From Sphingomonas jatrophae (GTDB taxonomy: Bacteria > Pseudomonadota > Alphaproteobacteria > Sphingomonadales > Sphingomonadaceae): a stretch of DNA of 64,000 nucleotides. A program made the position numbers and the translations under genes. Positions 9,501-16,722 of the stretch are shown one piece after another; position 1 is the first letter of the stretch; each line of letters starts with the position of its first letter. The notes beneath the pieces were generated by a model that did no database searches, was not told where the DNA came from, and worked only from the letters and a program-made list of their open reading frames with translations. The stretch is taken from contig NZ_FOZG01000001.1 in assembly GCF_900113315.1 (NCBI RefSeq), forward strand, positions 62,001-126,000, in the 5' to 3' direction.

Positions 9501-11687
9501 CTGCGTCTGCGTGACACTCAGTGCCTCGCTGTTGATCCGCGGCGGGGTGAGCGCGATCGAATAGCTGCCGTCACCAGCCGCAACGGTGCTGCCAATGAAG
9601 CTGCCATCCGCGTTGAACGCGCGCACCGTGGCGCCCGCCTCGGCCGTGCCGGTGATCGCCGTGCCGTCCGCGGTGACGCTGGCGGCGGGGGCCGCCGGCG
9701 CGATGCCGTCGCTGGGGATGAGATCGGGCGCGACAGCGGTGGCAGGCGCAGAGATGTTGCCGGCGCCGTCCGTCTGCCGCACGCTCAGCTGCTCGCCATC
9801 GATCTGCGGCGGGGACAGCGTGACCGAGAAGGTGCCATCAGCAGCCACCGTGCCGGTGCCGACGATGTCGCCGAACGCATCGGTCACGGTGATCGTCGCA
9901 CCCGCCTCGCCGGTGCCGGTCAGCGTCGCGCCGGTCGCCTGATCGACCGCTGCCACGGGGGCGGCGGGCGCGGTCAGATCGGGCGCGGTCAGCGCGGTTG
10001 CGGGCGAGACGTTGCCCGCGGCGTCGGCCTGCGTGACGGAGAGCGCCTCGCCATTCACCTGCGGCGTGGCCAAGGTGATCGAGAAGGCGCCCTGCGCATC
10101 GGCCACGCCGCTGCCCAGCACGGCACCGTTCGTATCCCGAACGGTAACGGTCGCGCCCGCCTCACCCGTCCCGGTGACCACGCTACCTGCCGCGTCGAGC
10201 GTCGCGGTGGGGGCGGCGGGCGCAGTCAGGTCGGGGGCGACTGCAGTCGCGGCACCCGAGGCATTGCCCGCGATGTCGGACTGGCGTGCGGTCAGCTGCT
10301 CGCCATTCACCTGCGCGGGGGTCAGCGTGGCGGCATAGCTGCCATCCGCCGCCACCGTGGCGGTGCCGATCACCGCGCCTGCAGGGCTGGTGATCGTCAC
10401 CGTGGCGCCCGGCTCGCCCGTGCCGGTGGCACCGGTTCCGGTCGCGTTGATCGCCAGCGTTGGTGCGGCAGGGGCGGTGATGTCGGGCGCGCTCACCGTC
10501 GTGGCGGGCGAGGCGTTGCCGGCCGGGTCGCTCTGCGTGACGGTCAGGTTCCCGCCATTCGCCTGCGGGGTGGTGAGCGTAACGGTGTAGCTGCCGTTTG
10601 CGGCAACGGGCGCCGTGCCGATCACCGCGCCGCTTGCATCGCGGACGGAGACGGTCGCGCCGGGCTCACCCGTGCCGGTGACGGTCGTGCCGTTCGCCGC
10701 AACCGTCGCGGTCGGTGCGGCGGGGGCGGTGCTGTCGGGCGCGGTGACGGAGGTGGCGGGGGAGACGTTGCCCGCCGGATCGGCCTGCGTGACCGTCAGG
10801 CTACCGCCGTTCGTCTGCGGCGTGGTGAGCGGGACGCTGTAGGTGCCGTCCGCGGCGACGACCGCGGTGCCGACGACCGCCCCCGCGCCGTTGCGGATCG
10901 TGACCGTCGCACCTGCCTCGCCCGTGCCGCTGACACTTGCGCCATTGGCCGCGATCGTCGCGGTGGGGGCGGCCGGGGCGGTGATGTCCGGCGCGGTGAC
11001 GGTGGTGACGGGCGAGGCATTGCCCGCCGGATCGGTCTGGACGACGCGGATGGTGCCGCCATTGGCCTGCGCCGGGCTGACGCTGACCGAATAGCTGCCG
11101 TTCGCGCCCACGGTTCCGGTGCCGATCGTCGCGCCGTTGCCGTTCGTCACGGTGACGGTGGCACCCGCCTCGCCGGTGCCGGAGATGGTGGTGCCGTTCG
11201 CATTCACCGTCGCGGTCGGAGCAGCGGGCGGGGTGCGATCGACCTCGGGCTCGCGATCGCCGCCGCCACCGCCGCCGCCTGCCGCCAGGGCCACGCCGCC
11301 GGCCGCCACTGCACCGAGCAGGATCGGCAGCGCCAGCGACGAGCCGCCGCCCGCCGCAGCGGCGCCCGCCAGCAGATTGTCCAGATCCTCGATCAGGGTG
11401 AAGCGGCCCGCGCCGACCGCATCGGGATGCGCCAGCCACAGGCTGTTGCCCGGCTCCTGGACGACGAGATCGCTGCCGACGCCGTTCTGGGTCTGGTAGA
11501 AATCGGCCAGGCGCACCTGCGTGCCATCGGCCATCCGCACGATCAGGTCATCGCCCTGCCGCTCCAGCGCGCTGATCTGCGTTCGGTCAATGTTCAATCG
11601 GACGACGCTGGGCGACTGGAGATCGATGCTGTCGAGAGAAACCTGCGTGGCGTTGCCGGTCGCCTTGTCGATCACTTCAACGTTCAT
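504..11687 (-). CDS. Giant BapA-like biofilm adhesin, about 35 Ig-like repeats, type I secreted
   Basis: This encodes a 3727-residue repetitive surface protein. Residues 1-70 (starting MNVEVIDKATGN) match the prefix-like domain of BapA-type biofilm proteins. Then comes an Ala/Gly-rich hydrophobic stretch ending in a Gly run (about 110-145). About 35 bacterial Ig-like units of about 84 residues follow (about 155-3090), each with a TAPAAP start, a TGTGE(P/A)GATV core and an SPATTxxAPD end. The C-terminal 630 residues hold two cadherin/VCBS-like segments (GTYTYTPNAD and GGYIYQPLAN) and an acidic tail, as expected for a type I secretion target. The ATG at 11687 is preferred over one 21 bases upstream because GGGGAG lies 7 bases before it. 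A TolC-like gene follows. The likely role is cell-cell or surface attachment; ligand unknown. Confidence 0.88.
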   Translation of the reverse strand: MNVEVIDKATGNATQVSLDSIDLQSPSVVRLNIDRTQISALERQGDDLIVRMADGTQVRLADFYQTQNGVGSDLVVQEPGNSLWLAHPDAVGAGRFTLIEDLDNLLAGAAAAGGGSSLALPILLGAVAAGGVALAAGGGGGGGDREPEVDRTPPAAPTATVNANGTTISGTGEAGATVTVTNGNGATIGTGTVGANGSYSVSVSPAQANGGTIRVVQTDPAGNASPVTTVTAPDITAPAAPTATIAANGASVSGTGEAGATVTIRNGAGAVVGTAVVAADGTYSVPLTTPQTNGGSLTVTQADPAGNVSPATSVTAPDSTAPAAPTATVAANGTTVTGTGEPGATVSVRDASGAVIGTAPVAANGSYTVTLTTPQANGGNLTVTQSDPAGNASPATTVSAPDITAPAAPTLAINATGTGATGTGEPGATVTITSPAGAVIGTATVAADGSYAATLTPAQVNGEQLTARQSDIAGNASGAATAVAPDLTAPAAPTATLDAAGSVVTGTGEAGATVTVRDTNGAVLGSGVADAQGAFSITLATPQVNGEALSVTQADAAGNVSPATALTAPDLTAPAAPVAAVDQATGATLTGTGEAGATITVTDAFGDIVGTGTVAADGTFSVTLSPPQIDGEQLSVRQTDGAGNISAPATAVAPDLIPSDGIAPAAPAASVTADGTAITGTAEAGATVRAFNADGSFIGSTVAAGDGSYSIALTPPRINSEALSVTQTQPDGDVSPATTAIAPDLTAPAAPTAAIDTTGAVVSGTGEAGATVTVRDGAGTVIGSGPVDANGNYSITLATPRTNGETLSVTQADAAGNVSPAATTTAPDTTAPLAPSATIAADGTGVTGTGEAGATVTVRAADGTVLGTATVAADGSYTAPLSPAPVNGEALSVTQTDSANNGSPATSLTAPDLTAPAAPVATIAADGTSVTGTGEAGALIEVRNAAGVLLGSETAAADGSFTVPLSPAQANGGTVSVVQTDAAGNPSPATTLPAPDTTAPLAPVATVTADGTAVTGTGEAGATVTVTGPGGTVGTGTVGSDGSFTVPLSPAQANGGTLTVVQTDGGGNASPATSVVAPDITAPAAPVATVAADGTSVSGTGEPGARVTVITAGGAIVGTAIIAGDGTYSAPISPAQNNGGSLSVTQTDAAGNTSPAAVAPAPDITAPAAPAVTIAADGSSVTGTGEPGAAVSVTSGGTVIGTGTVGADGSFTVPLSPAQANGGTVSVTQTDTAGNLSPAATVAAPDITAPAAPTITVNGAGTIVSGTGEPGATVTITAPGGAVIGTATVIADGSYTTTINPPQTNGELLRATQSDAAGNASGAATTLAPDFTAPAAPTAAINATGTSVTGTGEPGATLRIANAAGTVVGSTTVAADGSYTVTLTPAQANGEALTATQSDLGGNTSPGIPLTAPDITPPAAPVATLDATGSIVSGTGEVGATVTVRGTGGALLGTAVVNPQGAYSVVLSTPQVNSQVLAVTQADGASNVSAATSLTAPDLTAPAAPTATVEPTAGATLTGTGEAGATITVTDPLGVVIGTTVVTPDGSYSVTLNPPQTDGELLTVRQTDPSGNVSPPVTAPAPDLVPDTDPLAPTAAVSADGTAVTGVAEANATVRVLDATGTVIGTTVALDDGSYSVALTPPRINGETLRVTQTDGDGDISPPATAVAPDLTAPAAPTATIDATGSIVTGTGEAGATVTIRDAANTVLGTATVAANGAYSATLTPPQTNGQPLTALQADATGNPSPATAITAPDLTAPVAPAATVSADGTTVTGTGEAGATVTVRAADGTVLGSAPVAGDGSYTVTLTPAQANGGTVSVTQADATGNVSPATTAPAPDITPPAIPAAAVSGDGTTVVGTGEPGATISVTGAGGVPLGTGTVAANGSYSVTLTTPQANGGTVQVIQTDAAGNDSAPATATAPDITAPTAPTATIAANGTSVTGTGEAGATIQVRNAAGTVIGTALVAGDGSYTAPLVPAQANGGALTVTQADAAGNVSPTVPLAAPDITPPAAPTIAVAANGTFATGTGEPGALITITGAGGTVLGTATVAANGSYTATLTPAQTNGEVLTAGQADAAGNASPTATANAPDLTAPAAPVAAVNANGTAVTGTGEPGATVTVTNAAGAILGSGTVAANGTYTVALSPAQANGQTFGVVQADAAGNDSPSTPVTAPDITAPATPTAAINADGSVVTGRGEPGATITIRDAGGTAVGTATVAADGSYTAPLTPPQVNGEALTATQADPAGNPSPAVPLTAPDLTAPAAPVATVNANGSAVTGTGEPGATVTVSNAAGTVLGTATVAANGSYTAAIAPAQVNGEALSVVQADAAGNASPATSTLAPDVTAPAAPTLAISADGTTATGTGEAGATVTITDPAGNPIGTAVVAPDGSYTAPLTTPQVNGELVSATQEDMAGNPSSAATATAPDLVVPAAPTATVNADGTAVTGTGEPGASIVITDPAGNPIGTATVAANGSYTAPLDPAQRNGEVLGATQTDPAGNVSPPVSTTAPDLTAPAAPAGTVSADGTSLTGTGEPGASISITDPDGTVIGTATVAANGSFTAPLNPVQVNGELLGIAQRDGAGNLSPTASATAPDLTAPAAPTATIAGDGASITGTGEPGATISVTGPAGGLGTTTVAADGSYTVALTPAQRNGEALTVSQADPAGNPSPTVPVTAPDLTAPAAPVATVSADGTSVSGTGEPGALITVTNAAGTPIGTTTVGTDGSFTAPISPAQANGELVSVRQADGAGNTSPTSIVQAPDITPPAAPTLAISANGATATGTGEPGATVTITASGGAVIGSAVVAANGTYAATLTPPQDDGETLTATQRDAANNVSPAVTAVAPDGTAPLVPTASVTADGTAVVGTGVAGNTITVTAPGGAVIGTATVAADGSYTATLTTPQRNGEVLGVTQADTAGNASPAIPVVAPDITAPAAPTAAVGPDGTTVTGTGEAGATVTITTAAGAVLGTALVGANGGYSATLTTPQANGETLTAIQRDAAGNPSAPTNAVAPDITAPAAPTGLAVTNDGTSLTGTGEAGTTVEVRNGAGTLVGSGTVGAGGGFTVGLVPPQAAGGTLDVTLRDGAGNQSAPGSVAAPFDVVAQPNTDTAGIDLVPFTAPVNFGTANYLALVSLGLVDLDAQVLGIPNVQFTVLPGHSLDAVFTYDAVANIGVASGYSVVVQQLVNGQWVAAEGPGDVSLLQLGLLNGNLTARETFEPGTYRAFLTFQGAAGVGLLGTLSVAGTDSDFTDVASVVPQATDGNVITDAGPGGVVDFVSPQTRVASVTVNGVTTAVAADDTVVQGAWGRLVIDRDGTYTYTPNADAAAIGKTDVFTYTLLDPADGELESATLSIAIGSPDVTGAPLAANDAAVARVTYQNVVTNVAPTTEFSFNTALGLPIAPRTGSGSDSFVVASNTTSDITITATRGGNLSILPNYTLSVRNAANVEVARITETALATLPLAPAVATFRLDDLPAGTYTYSVSSTNILGTAYGTTVAISESITFANQYSVASTTAAQGDLLANDTANTSFATIRVDTGNGFAEVGNSPLTVVGDHGTLTVSEAGGYIYQPLANLPYSTTDLLDTFTYQLVQPNGTISTATLTVTIDVPADGTLPTATAFVADPASSGAESDVVVLDALVATPDASVSADLSAGQLAYDLFEGQGDLETVLSRYLADQGDTAPAAEPSAAPANDTAPDIAALPEPSDPLSYLVMPDDQDRYGQAANPVG
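2405..11235 (-). repeat. Tandem array of about 35 Ig-like coding repeats, 252-bp period
   Basis: Repeats of about 252 bp (84 codons) run through the adhesin gene. Recurrent phrases such as TGTGEPGATV and AGNxSPA reappear at that spacing. Counting the TGTGE-type core by eye gives 35 units; a few cores vary (TGTAEAG in unit 7, TGVAEAN in unit 18, TGRGEPG in unit 25, VGTGVAG in unit 33). Units 6 and 17 end in extra linkers (IPSDG, VPDTD). Unit number may vary between strains, and the array is prone to assembly collapse. Confidence 0.9.
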
Positions 11688-11968
11688 CTTCAAACTCCCC
11701 AGCCGCATTGGGCATGACTGCCGACCGCGAAAGCCCGATCCTGTTGCCGGATCGGCGCTGTCTCACGGTATGCAGGCTGAAGTGCCGGGGTTAATGCTCC
11801 TATCCGTCCGCTCCGGAAGCGGAATCAATTCGGCTGGAGCGCTGCTATTCTAGGGTTTGTGGGAAAAGAGCGGACATAATCCGTTGCAAACCTGTGGTTC
11901 GCGCCCGCCTGAACACGCCGACTTGCAGGAATTACATAAGTGCGGGCAGACTCGCCCGCCCGTTCGGC
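11688..11968. other. Intergenic leader of the adhesin gene
   Basis: About 280 bases without a supported gene lie between the adhesin start and the DUF6496 stop. A 7-bp perfect hairpin (11735-11741 pairing with 11749-11755, CCGATCC/GGATCGG) lies in the presumed 5' leader of the adhesin. No convincing sigma-70 box pair was identified by eye. The promoter of the adhesin should lie here. Confidence 0.45.
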
Positions 11969-12289
11969 TCAGCGCTTCAACGCTTCCGCTAGCTCCGCCT
12001 TGCTCATCTTCGAGCGACCGGGAATGTCCCGCTTCTTCGCCTGCTCGTAGAGTTGGGCGCGCGTGGGGCCGCTTTCGTCCGCCCGCTCGCGCGCCTTGGT
12101 CTGTTTCAGGCGCTTGCGGTTTTCGGCGGGTGTCTGCTGGTTGGAGGCGCCCGCTTCGCTGAGGCCGATGGCGATCGCCTGCTTGCGGCTTTTCACCTTT
12201 CGCCCGGCGCTGGTCTCCAGCTCGCCTTCCTTATATTCGTGCAGGACGCGTTCCATCACGTCCTTCTGCGCCTTCGACTGTTTGGCCAT
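11969..12289 (-). CDS. DUF6496-type small basic protein
   Basis: This is a 106-residue, highly charged protein starting MAKQSKAQKDVMERVLHEYK. The central KVKSRKQAIAIGLSEAG stretch is the hallmark of the DUF6496 family of small proteins. The C-terminus (SKMSKAELAEALKR) resembles the short helix-extended-helix of Rho N-terminal/SAP-like DNA-binding segments. The ATG at 12289 is chosen because the family begins MAKQ/MPK; GAGG sits 9 bases upstream. A second in-frame ATG lies 6 bases further out. The function is unknown; nucleic-acid association is an inference from the basic composition and the C-terminal segment. It lies 58 bases downstream of the phosphoribosyltransferase on the same strand and may be cotranscribed. 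Confidence 0.78.
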   Translation of the reverse strand: MAKQSKAQKDVMERVLHEYKEGELETSAGRKVKSRKQAIAIGLSEAGASNQQTPAENRKRLKQTKARERADESGPTRAQLYEQAKKRDIPGRSKMSKAELAEALKR

Positions 12290-12347
12290 GGCTCGCATCC
12301 TCGGCAATCCTGCCGGGATCAACCGGCGAGGCTGGCGCCGGTTGCGC

Positions 12348-12875
12348 TCAGCCGAGCCGTTCGGGCACCGACAGCGCTTCCGCGACGATGGCGGCACGAT
12401 CCTCCATGGCTTCCCACGGGAAGACGAACCAGCGCTTGTCCGCATGGCGGTCGATCGTCTCGGCGCGGTAGTCCACCGTGGCGGCCGAGCGGGCATTGTC
12501 GATCAGCACGGCGAAGCGGATCGCCGCCGCATCCGCCCCTTCCGCCGACAATGCGGTGCGCAGGCCCGCAATGGTGCGCCCGCTGTCGTTGATGTCGTCG
12601 ACGATCAGCAGGCGCGTGCCCTCCCGGCTCATCGCCGCGAGCGGGCCGATCCGGTCTGCGGCAAAGGCCGCGACGCCTGCCGAGAGATCGACCGACAGCA
12701 TCGGCCGCCCCAGCCGGTGCGCGAGATAGACAGCCGGCACCAGCCCGCCGCGGCCGACGCCGACGACATAGTCCGGCGCCCACCCGCTCGCCTCGACCGA
12801 CCGGGCGAGCGTCGCGACCGACGTGGTAAAAGCGTCGTGCGCTATGTCGTGCAGCTGGGGAGCGGTGTCGGTCAT
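12348..12875 (-). CDS. Purine-type phosphoribosyltransferase
   Basis: This is a 175-residue cytoplasmic type I phosphoribosyltransferase. The PRPP-binding loop LLIVDDINDSGRT is at residues 89-101 and the pyrophosphate-side loop VGVGRGGLVPA at 38-48. Length and motifs resemble xanthine-guanine/hypoxanthine phosphoribosyltransferases, which convert free purine bases to nucleotides with PRPP; the exact base cannot be read from the sequence. The start at 12875 (MTDTAPQL) lies 13 bases after the PepSY gene with GGCGAG just before it; a longer reading to 12914 would overlap that gene. It is likely the last or next-to-last gene of the same transcript, though no functional link to metal uptake is evident. 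Confidence 0.82.
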   Translation of the reverse strand: MTDTAPQLHDIAHDAFTTSVATLARSVEASGWAPDYVVGVGRGGLVPAVYLAHRLGRPMLSVDLSAGVAAFAADRIGPLAAMSREGTRLLIVDDINDSGRTIAGLRTALSAEGADAAAIRFAVLIDNARSAATVDYRAETIDRHADKRWFVFPWEAMEDRAAIVAEALSVPERLG

Positions 12876-12888
12876 CTCGCCGCTGCGG

Positions 12889-14277
12889 CTAGCCGGTCCG
12901 CCCGGCTGCCGCAATCGGCGGGGACAGGCCCAGCCACCGGCTTGCCGCGGGGGAGCGCCGCAGTACCAGCCGCTCGATCAGCAGCACCGCCACCAGCGTC
13001 GCGCCGAACAGGGGCAGCAACACGCCGAGCAGCACGATGCCCGCCGCCAGCCCCCAGCCGCCACGACGCCCCGTTACGGCAGGCGGCGCCCCCAGCACCC
13101 CGTCCGGCCGCCGCCGCCACCACAGGACCACGCTGCTGACGGAGACGAGCGCGAGGCCGATCGCGGTCAGCAGGTTGAGCAGCTGGTTCAGCCAGCCGAA
13201 CGCCTGCCCCTCATGGATCGCCACACCCCAGCCAACCAGCCGGTCGACCAGCCGGCGCTGCGCGAAATTCTTGCGGGAGAGGATGGCGCCGGTTGCGCCG
13301 TCCAGCGTCAGGTCGGTCCGCAAAGGGCGGTTCGCCGCGTCCGACTTGGCGGTCCAGGGCGCATCCGGTCCGGTGGGCGGCGCGACCAGCACGGGGGCGG
13401 CGAGCGCGAGCGGCGTCACTCGGGCGACGATCCGGTCGAGCGGGCCATAGGAGGTGGGTGGGTGCGCCATCGTCATGCCGCCATGTTCGGCATGTTCCCC
13501 CATCATCGCACGTGTGCCTGCATCCGCCGCCGCCCGGCTGCGCAGCTCCGCTGTGTGGCCGCTGGACCAATCCTGCTTCGGTGCCTGGCCTTCCACGATC
13601 GCACGCACCGTGCCCAGATAGCCGCCCCAGCTCTTCGCCCAGGGCAGGCCCGAGACGAGCAGGAACAGCGCAAAGGCCGAGACCCAGAAGCCGCTGACGC
13701 CGTGCAGATCGCGCCAGAAGCGGCGCCCCCGGGCGCCCAGCCGCGGATAGACGACCCCGCCGAGGCCACCACCGCGCGGCCACCACAGGAACAGGCCGGT
13801 GACGATCATCACGATCGCCCAAGAGGCCGCCAGCTCGACCAGGTAGGAGCCGGCCGCGCCGGCCAGCAGCTCGCCATGCAGGCGGAAGACGACGCGCATC
13901 GGCCGCATGTCCTCATCCACCGTCTTCAGGATGGCGAGCGTTTGCGGGTGGACATAGACGCGCGTTTCCTGCGTGCCCCGTCCGACGATCACCTGCACCG
14001 CCTGGGCCGGCGTCTCCGGCAGTTGGTAGCGGTGCAGCACCGATCCCGGCACCGCCCGCACCGCCGCCGCGGCCTGCGCCGCCGCACCGGCGCTGCCGCC
14101 CCCTGCGGCGACATGCGCGTAGGGGCGGTCGAGCCACGCCTCCACCTGCGGGCGGAACAGGTAGATGGCGCCGGTGATCGACAGCCACAGCACGAAGGGG
14201 ATGCAGAACAGGCCGGCATAGAAATGCCAGCGCCAGACAGTCGCGTGCGTCAGCCCGCGTGAGGGGGTTCGCTGCAT
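12889..14277 (-). CDS. PepSY-associated transmembrane protein (siderophore/metal reductase type)
   Basis: This is a 462-residue inner-membrane protein with an N-terminal helix (about 18-40, after a HATVWRWHFYAGLFCIP motif typical of the PepSY-associated TM family), paired helices around 143-165 and 196-215, and further helices near 372-395 and 415-440. It belongs to the PiuB/FoxB-like group often found beside TonB receptors and proposed to reduce ferric-siderophores or other metals in the periplasm or membrane. A central His/Met-rich stretch (MMGEHAEHGGMTMAHPP) could bind metal. The gene starts 3 bases after the TonB receptor stop, so the two are almost certainly cotranscribed. Iron versus copper as substrate is undecided. 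Confidence 0.85.
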   Translation of the reverse strand: MQRTPSRGLTHATVWRWHFYAGLFCIPFVLWLSITGAIYLFRPQVEAWLDRPYAHVAAGGGSAGAAAQAAAAVRAVPGSVLHRYQLPETPAQAVQVIVGRGTQETRVYVHPQTLAILKTVDEDMRPMRVVFRLHGELLAGAAGSYLVELAASWAIVMIVTGLFLWWPRGGGLGGVVYPRLGARGRRFWRDLHGVSGFWVSAFALFLLVSGLPWAKSWGGYLGTVRAIVEGQAPKQDWSSGHTAELRSRAAADAGTRAMMGEHAEHGGMTMAHPPTSYGPLDRIVARVTPLALAAPVLVAPPTGPDAPWTAKSDAANRPLRTDLTLDGATGAILSRKNFAQRRLVDRLVGWGVAIHEGQAFGWLNQLLNLLTAIGLALVSVSSVVLWWRRRPDGVLGAPPAVTGRRGGWGLAAGIVLLGVLLPLFGATLVAVLLIERLVLRRSPAASRWLGLSPPIAAAGRTG

Positions 14278-14280
14278 CGC

Positions 14281-16635
14281 TCAGAACCTCGTCTTGACGC
14301 CGGCGAACAAGGTCCGCGGCTGCCCGGCATAGATGCTGCCCGTGATGTTGCGCAGCACGGCCGCACCATTTTCCTGTCCGGTCGCCGCGACGAAGCTGTT
14401 GGCGACGATGCCGGCGGAGCCGACATAGGTCTTGTCGAACAGGTTCTGCACCGAGGCGAACAGGCTGACCCGCGACCACCAGCCGTCGCCGCGAGGCGGA
14501 TCGTAATGCAGGTTGAGGTTGACCAGAGTGTAGCCCGGCACAGCCAGCGCATTGGCATTGTCGATGTAATAGCGCTCGCGGTACGTCACCTCGGCAAAGC
14601 CGCCGAGACCGGCCAGCGGCCCCGCCGGCTGATCGTAAGCGGCGAGCGCATTGACGAAGGTCGGGATCACGCCAGGAATGGCATTGCCCTCCCGGTCGAA
14701 CAGGCGCGACACGGTGCCGGCGGTCAGCCGCTCCTGAAAGTCGGTGTAATGGTGATCGTTATAGCTGTAGCTCGCCTGCACCCTCGCGCCGGGCAGCGCG
14801 CCCGGCAGGGGTTGCCAGTCGACGCCGATCTCGATCCCGCGATGCACCGAACGCGGCACGTTCGACGTATAGGCCTGCAGGTTCACGCCGGCAGACTGGC
14901 TAACCAACTCGTTGCGGAACCACTCATAATAGCCGGTGATCTCGGCGCGCAGCGTGTCGCCCAGCGTGATCTCGGCACCTACATCGACGCCGGTGTTTCT
15001 CTGTGCCTTGAGCGCGGTGTTGTTGCCGAACACGCCCTCCGGCGTGACGAACAGCTGGCCTGACTGCGGAATGCCGTAGCCGGTGCCGACCCGCGCATGC
15101 AGCCGCACCGGATCCAGCGCCTGCCAGACGAGCGCCGCCTCGGGCGCGACGTTCCAGAAGCGCCTGAGCGCCGGCACCAAGGTCTGCGTCGGGCTTGCGC
15201 CCAGCGGATAGGCGTAGCTCGTTTGCCGCTGATTGATGATCGAGCGTTCGGCGCCGATCCCTGCCACCAGCCGCAGCTTGGGCGTCAGCTGCACCTCTTC
15301 GCGCGCCCGCGCGCCCATGTTGCGCACGTCCCCGAATGTCGTGCTGACCAGCGCACCAAAGCCGTTGCGGCCGGCCGGCGTCTTGTTGAAGCTGAAGCTC
15401 TGATTGTCGAGATAATTGTAGAAGAGCTGGACGAAGCTCGTCGCCTCCAGCCCGAGCAGCGTGCCGCGATCGGTCACGTCCGACGTGATGTTATAGCTGT
15501 CCAGCGTGCCCTTGAACGGTGTCGCGCTGGTCGGCTGGTTGACGACGCGGCTGTCGAACGTCGCTTGCGTGCGCCACACCGTCGCCGGGCCGAAATCATG
15601 CTCGTAGCGGACCCCCGCAATCGTCCGCCGGTCATTGCGCGCGAGATCGCCTTCGGCTGCGGTCTGAGCGATGCGCGCGCCGTTCACGCCATTGGCGAGG
15701 ACGGAGATCGTGCCGCAGCCCGGCGCGGCCGTGGCCGCCGCCTCGCAGCCGCGCTGATAGGGGTTTGCCAGATACTGGTTGAACGACAGGCGGGTGGAGA
15801 GGCGGAACTCGCCTTCGTTGTAGATGACCTTGGCGGCCACCCGGTCCCGCTCGCCGAGCTCGAACGTGCCGTAAGCGTTGATCGTGCCCGTCTCGTAGCC
15901 GGTGTGCCCGGTCGCGCCGTCCGCGCGCGCGAAGCTGCCGAACAGGCTGTATTCGTGCGTTGCGCCCGCACCACCCAGCGTCGCGTAGAAATTGGCATAG
16001 CCATCCCCGCCGGCATCGAAGCCCGCTTCCAGCCCGTCGATGTCGCGCCCACGCCGCGTGCGGAAGTTGACCGCGCCGCCCAGCGCATAATTGCCGTAGC
16101 GCGCGGACGAGGGGCCACGCACCACGTCCACCGCGCCGTACGCATGCGGATCGGTCAGGTCGAAGCGGGCGAGGCCGTCCGGCTGGGTGACGGGGAAATC
16201 GTCCTCGAACACCTGAATGTTGCGCGCGCCGAAGCTGTTGCGCGCATTCGATCCGCGGATCGATACGCCTACGTCGCGCGGGCCATTGCCCTGGATCACG
16301 GCGACACCCGGCGAGAGCTTGACGATGTCGGCGATCGTCGTCGCCGGCGTGTTGCGGAAGGCGCGGTCGTCCACCGTCGTCACCGTCTGGCCCTGCACCT
16401 GCGTCGTCAGCGACAGCGCCTTGGCGGTGACGACTACCTCTGTAGCAGGGGCGGGTGAGGGCGCCCGCACCGGAGCCGCCGCGACGGGCGTATCAAGCGC
16501 GCGCAATTGCTCATCAATCAGCGCGCGCTGCCGCAGCAGTTCGGCGCGCCGTGCCTCCGCCCCGTCGCCGACTTGCGCCGACGCGGCCGAGCCGAGCGCC
16601 GTCAGGGCGGCGCCCGCAATCATCCATTTCGTCAT
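14281..16635 (-). CDS. TonB-dependent outer membrane receptor, metal/siderophore type
   Basis: This 784-residue receptor has a signal peptide (1-20, ending AASA), a charged predicted helix (about 28-47, RRAELLRQRALIDEQLRAL) that is unusual before the plug, a TonB box (TEVVVTAKA, 65-73), a plug domain with the motif RGSNARNSFGARNIQVFEDD, and a beta-barrel ending in a terminal Phe (GVKTRF), as outer-membrane insertion requires. The start at 16635 is chosen for the compact signal peptide and the AGGGA 8 bases upstream; an ATG 30 bases earlier is possible. It sits between a DUF2946 gene and the PepSY gene, a set seen with metal or siderophore uptake. The ligand is not determined; copper or a ferric siderophore are both possible. 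Confidence 0.87.
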   Translation of the reverse strand: MTKWMIAGAALTALGSAASAQVGDGAEARRAELLRQRALIDEQLRALDTPVAAAPVRAPSPAPATEVVVTAKALSLTTQVQGQTVTTVDDRAFRNTPATTIADIVKLSPGVAVIQGNGPRDVGVSIRGSNARNSFGARNIQVFEDDFPVTQPDGLARFDLTDPHAYGAVDVVRGPSSARYGNYALGGAVNFRTRRGRDIDGLEAGFDAGGDGYANFYATLGGAGATHEYSLFGSFARADGATGHTGYETGTINAYGTFELGERDRVAAKVIYNEGEFRLSTRLSFNQYLANPYQRGCEAAATAAPGCGTISVLANGVNGARIAQTAAEGDLARNDRRTIAGVRYEHDFGPATVWRTQATFDSRVVNQPTSATPFKGTLDSYNITSDVTDRGTLLGLEATSFVQLFYNYLDNQSFSFNKTPAGRNGFGALVSTTFGDVRNMGARAREEVQLTPKLRLVAGIGAERSIINQRQTSYAYPLGASPTQTLVPALRRFWNVAPEAALVWQALDPVRLHARVGTGYGIPQSGQLFVTPEGVFGNNTALKAQRNTGVDVGAEITLGDTLRAEITGYYEWFRNELVSQSAGVNLQAYTSNVPRSVHRGIEIGVDWQPLPGALPGARVQASYSYNDHHYTDFQERLTAGTVSRLFDREGNAIPGVIPTFVNALAAYDQPAGPLAGLGGFAEVTYRERYYIDNANALAVPGYTLVNLNLHYDPPRGDGWWSRVSLFASVQNLFDKTYVGSAGIVANSFVAATGQENGAAVLRNITGSIYAGQPRTLFAGVKTRF

Positions 16636-16722
16636 GTCATGTCCCTGTTGCGCCCGCGCGATCATGCGGGCAGCCGCGTCTCCGGCGGCGTGCGGACCGG
16701 CGCTGCCGGTCGGTCTGTCGGG

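Noticed and set aside
2338-11094. Many 75-83-codon plus-strand frames at regular 252-bp steps
   Set aside because: They are the antisense frame of the Ig-like units, broken at the same place in each unit; no start sites or ribosome sites support them.
2405-11235. CRISPR-like periodicity
   Set aside because: The repeat is coding, 252 bp long with no spacers, and reads as Ig-like protein units.
7308-11717. A 1469-codon open frame on the plus strand opposite the adhesin
   Set aside because: The residues are Arg/Gly/Asp-rich without domain character and repeat with the 252-bp period of the sense gene. It is a by-product of GC-rich repeated codons.
15097-16458. Long open frame opposite the TonB receptor (453 codons)
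   Set aside because: Arg/Ala-rich shadow; the minus-strand frame has a signal peptide, TonB box and barrel end.
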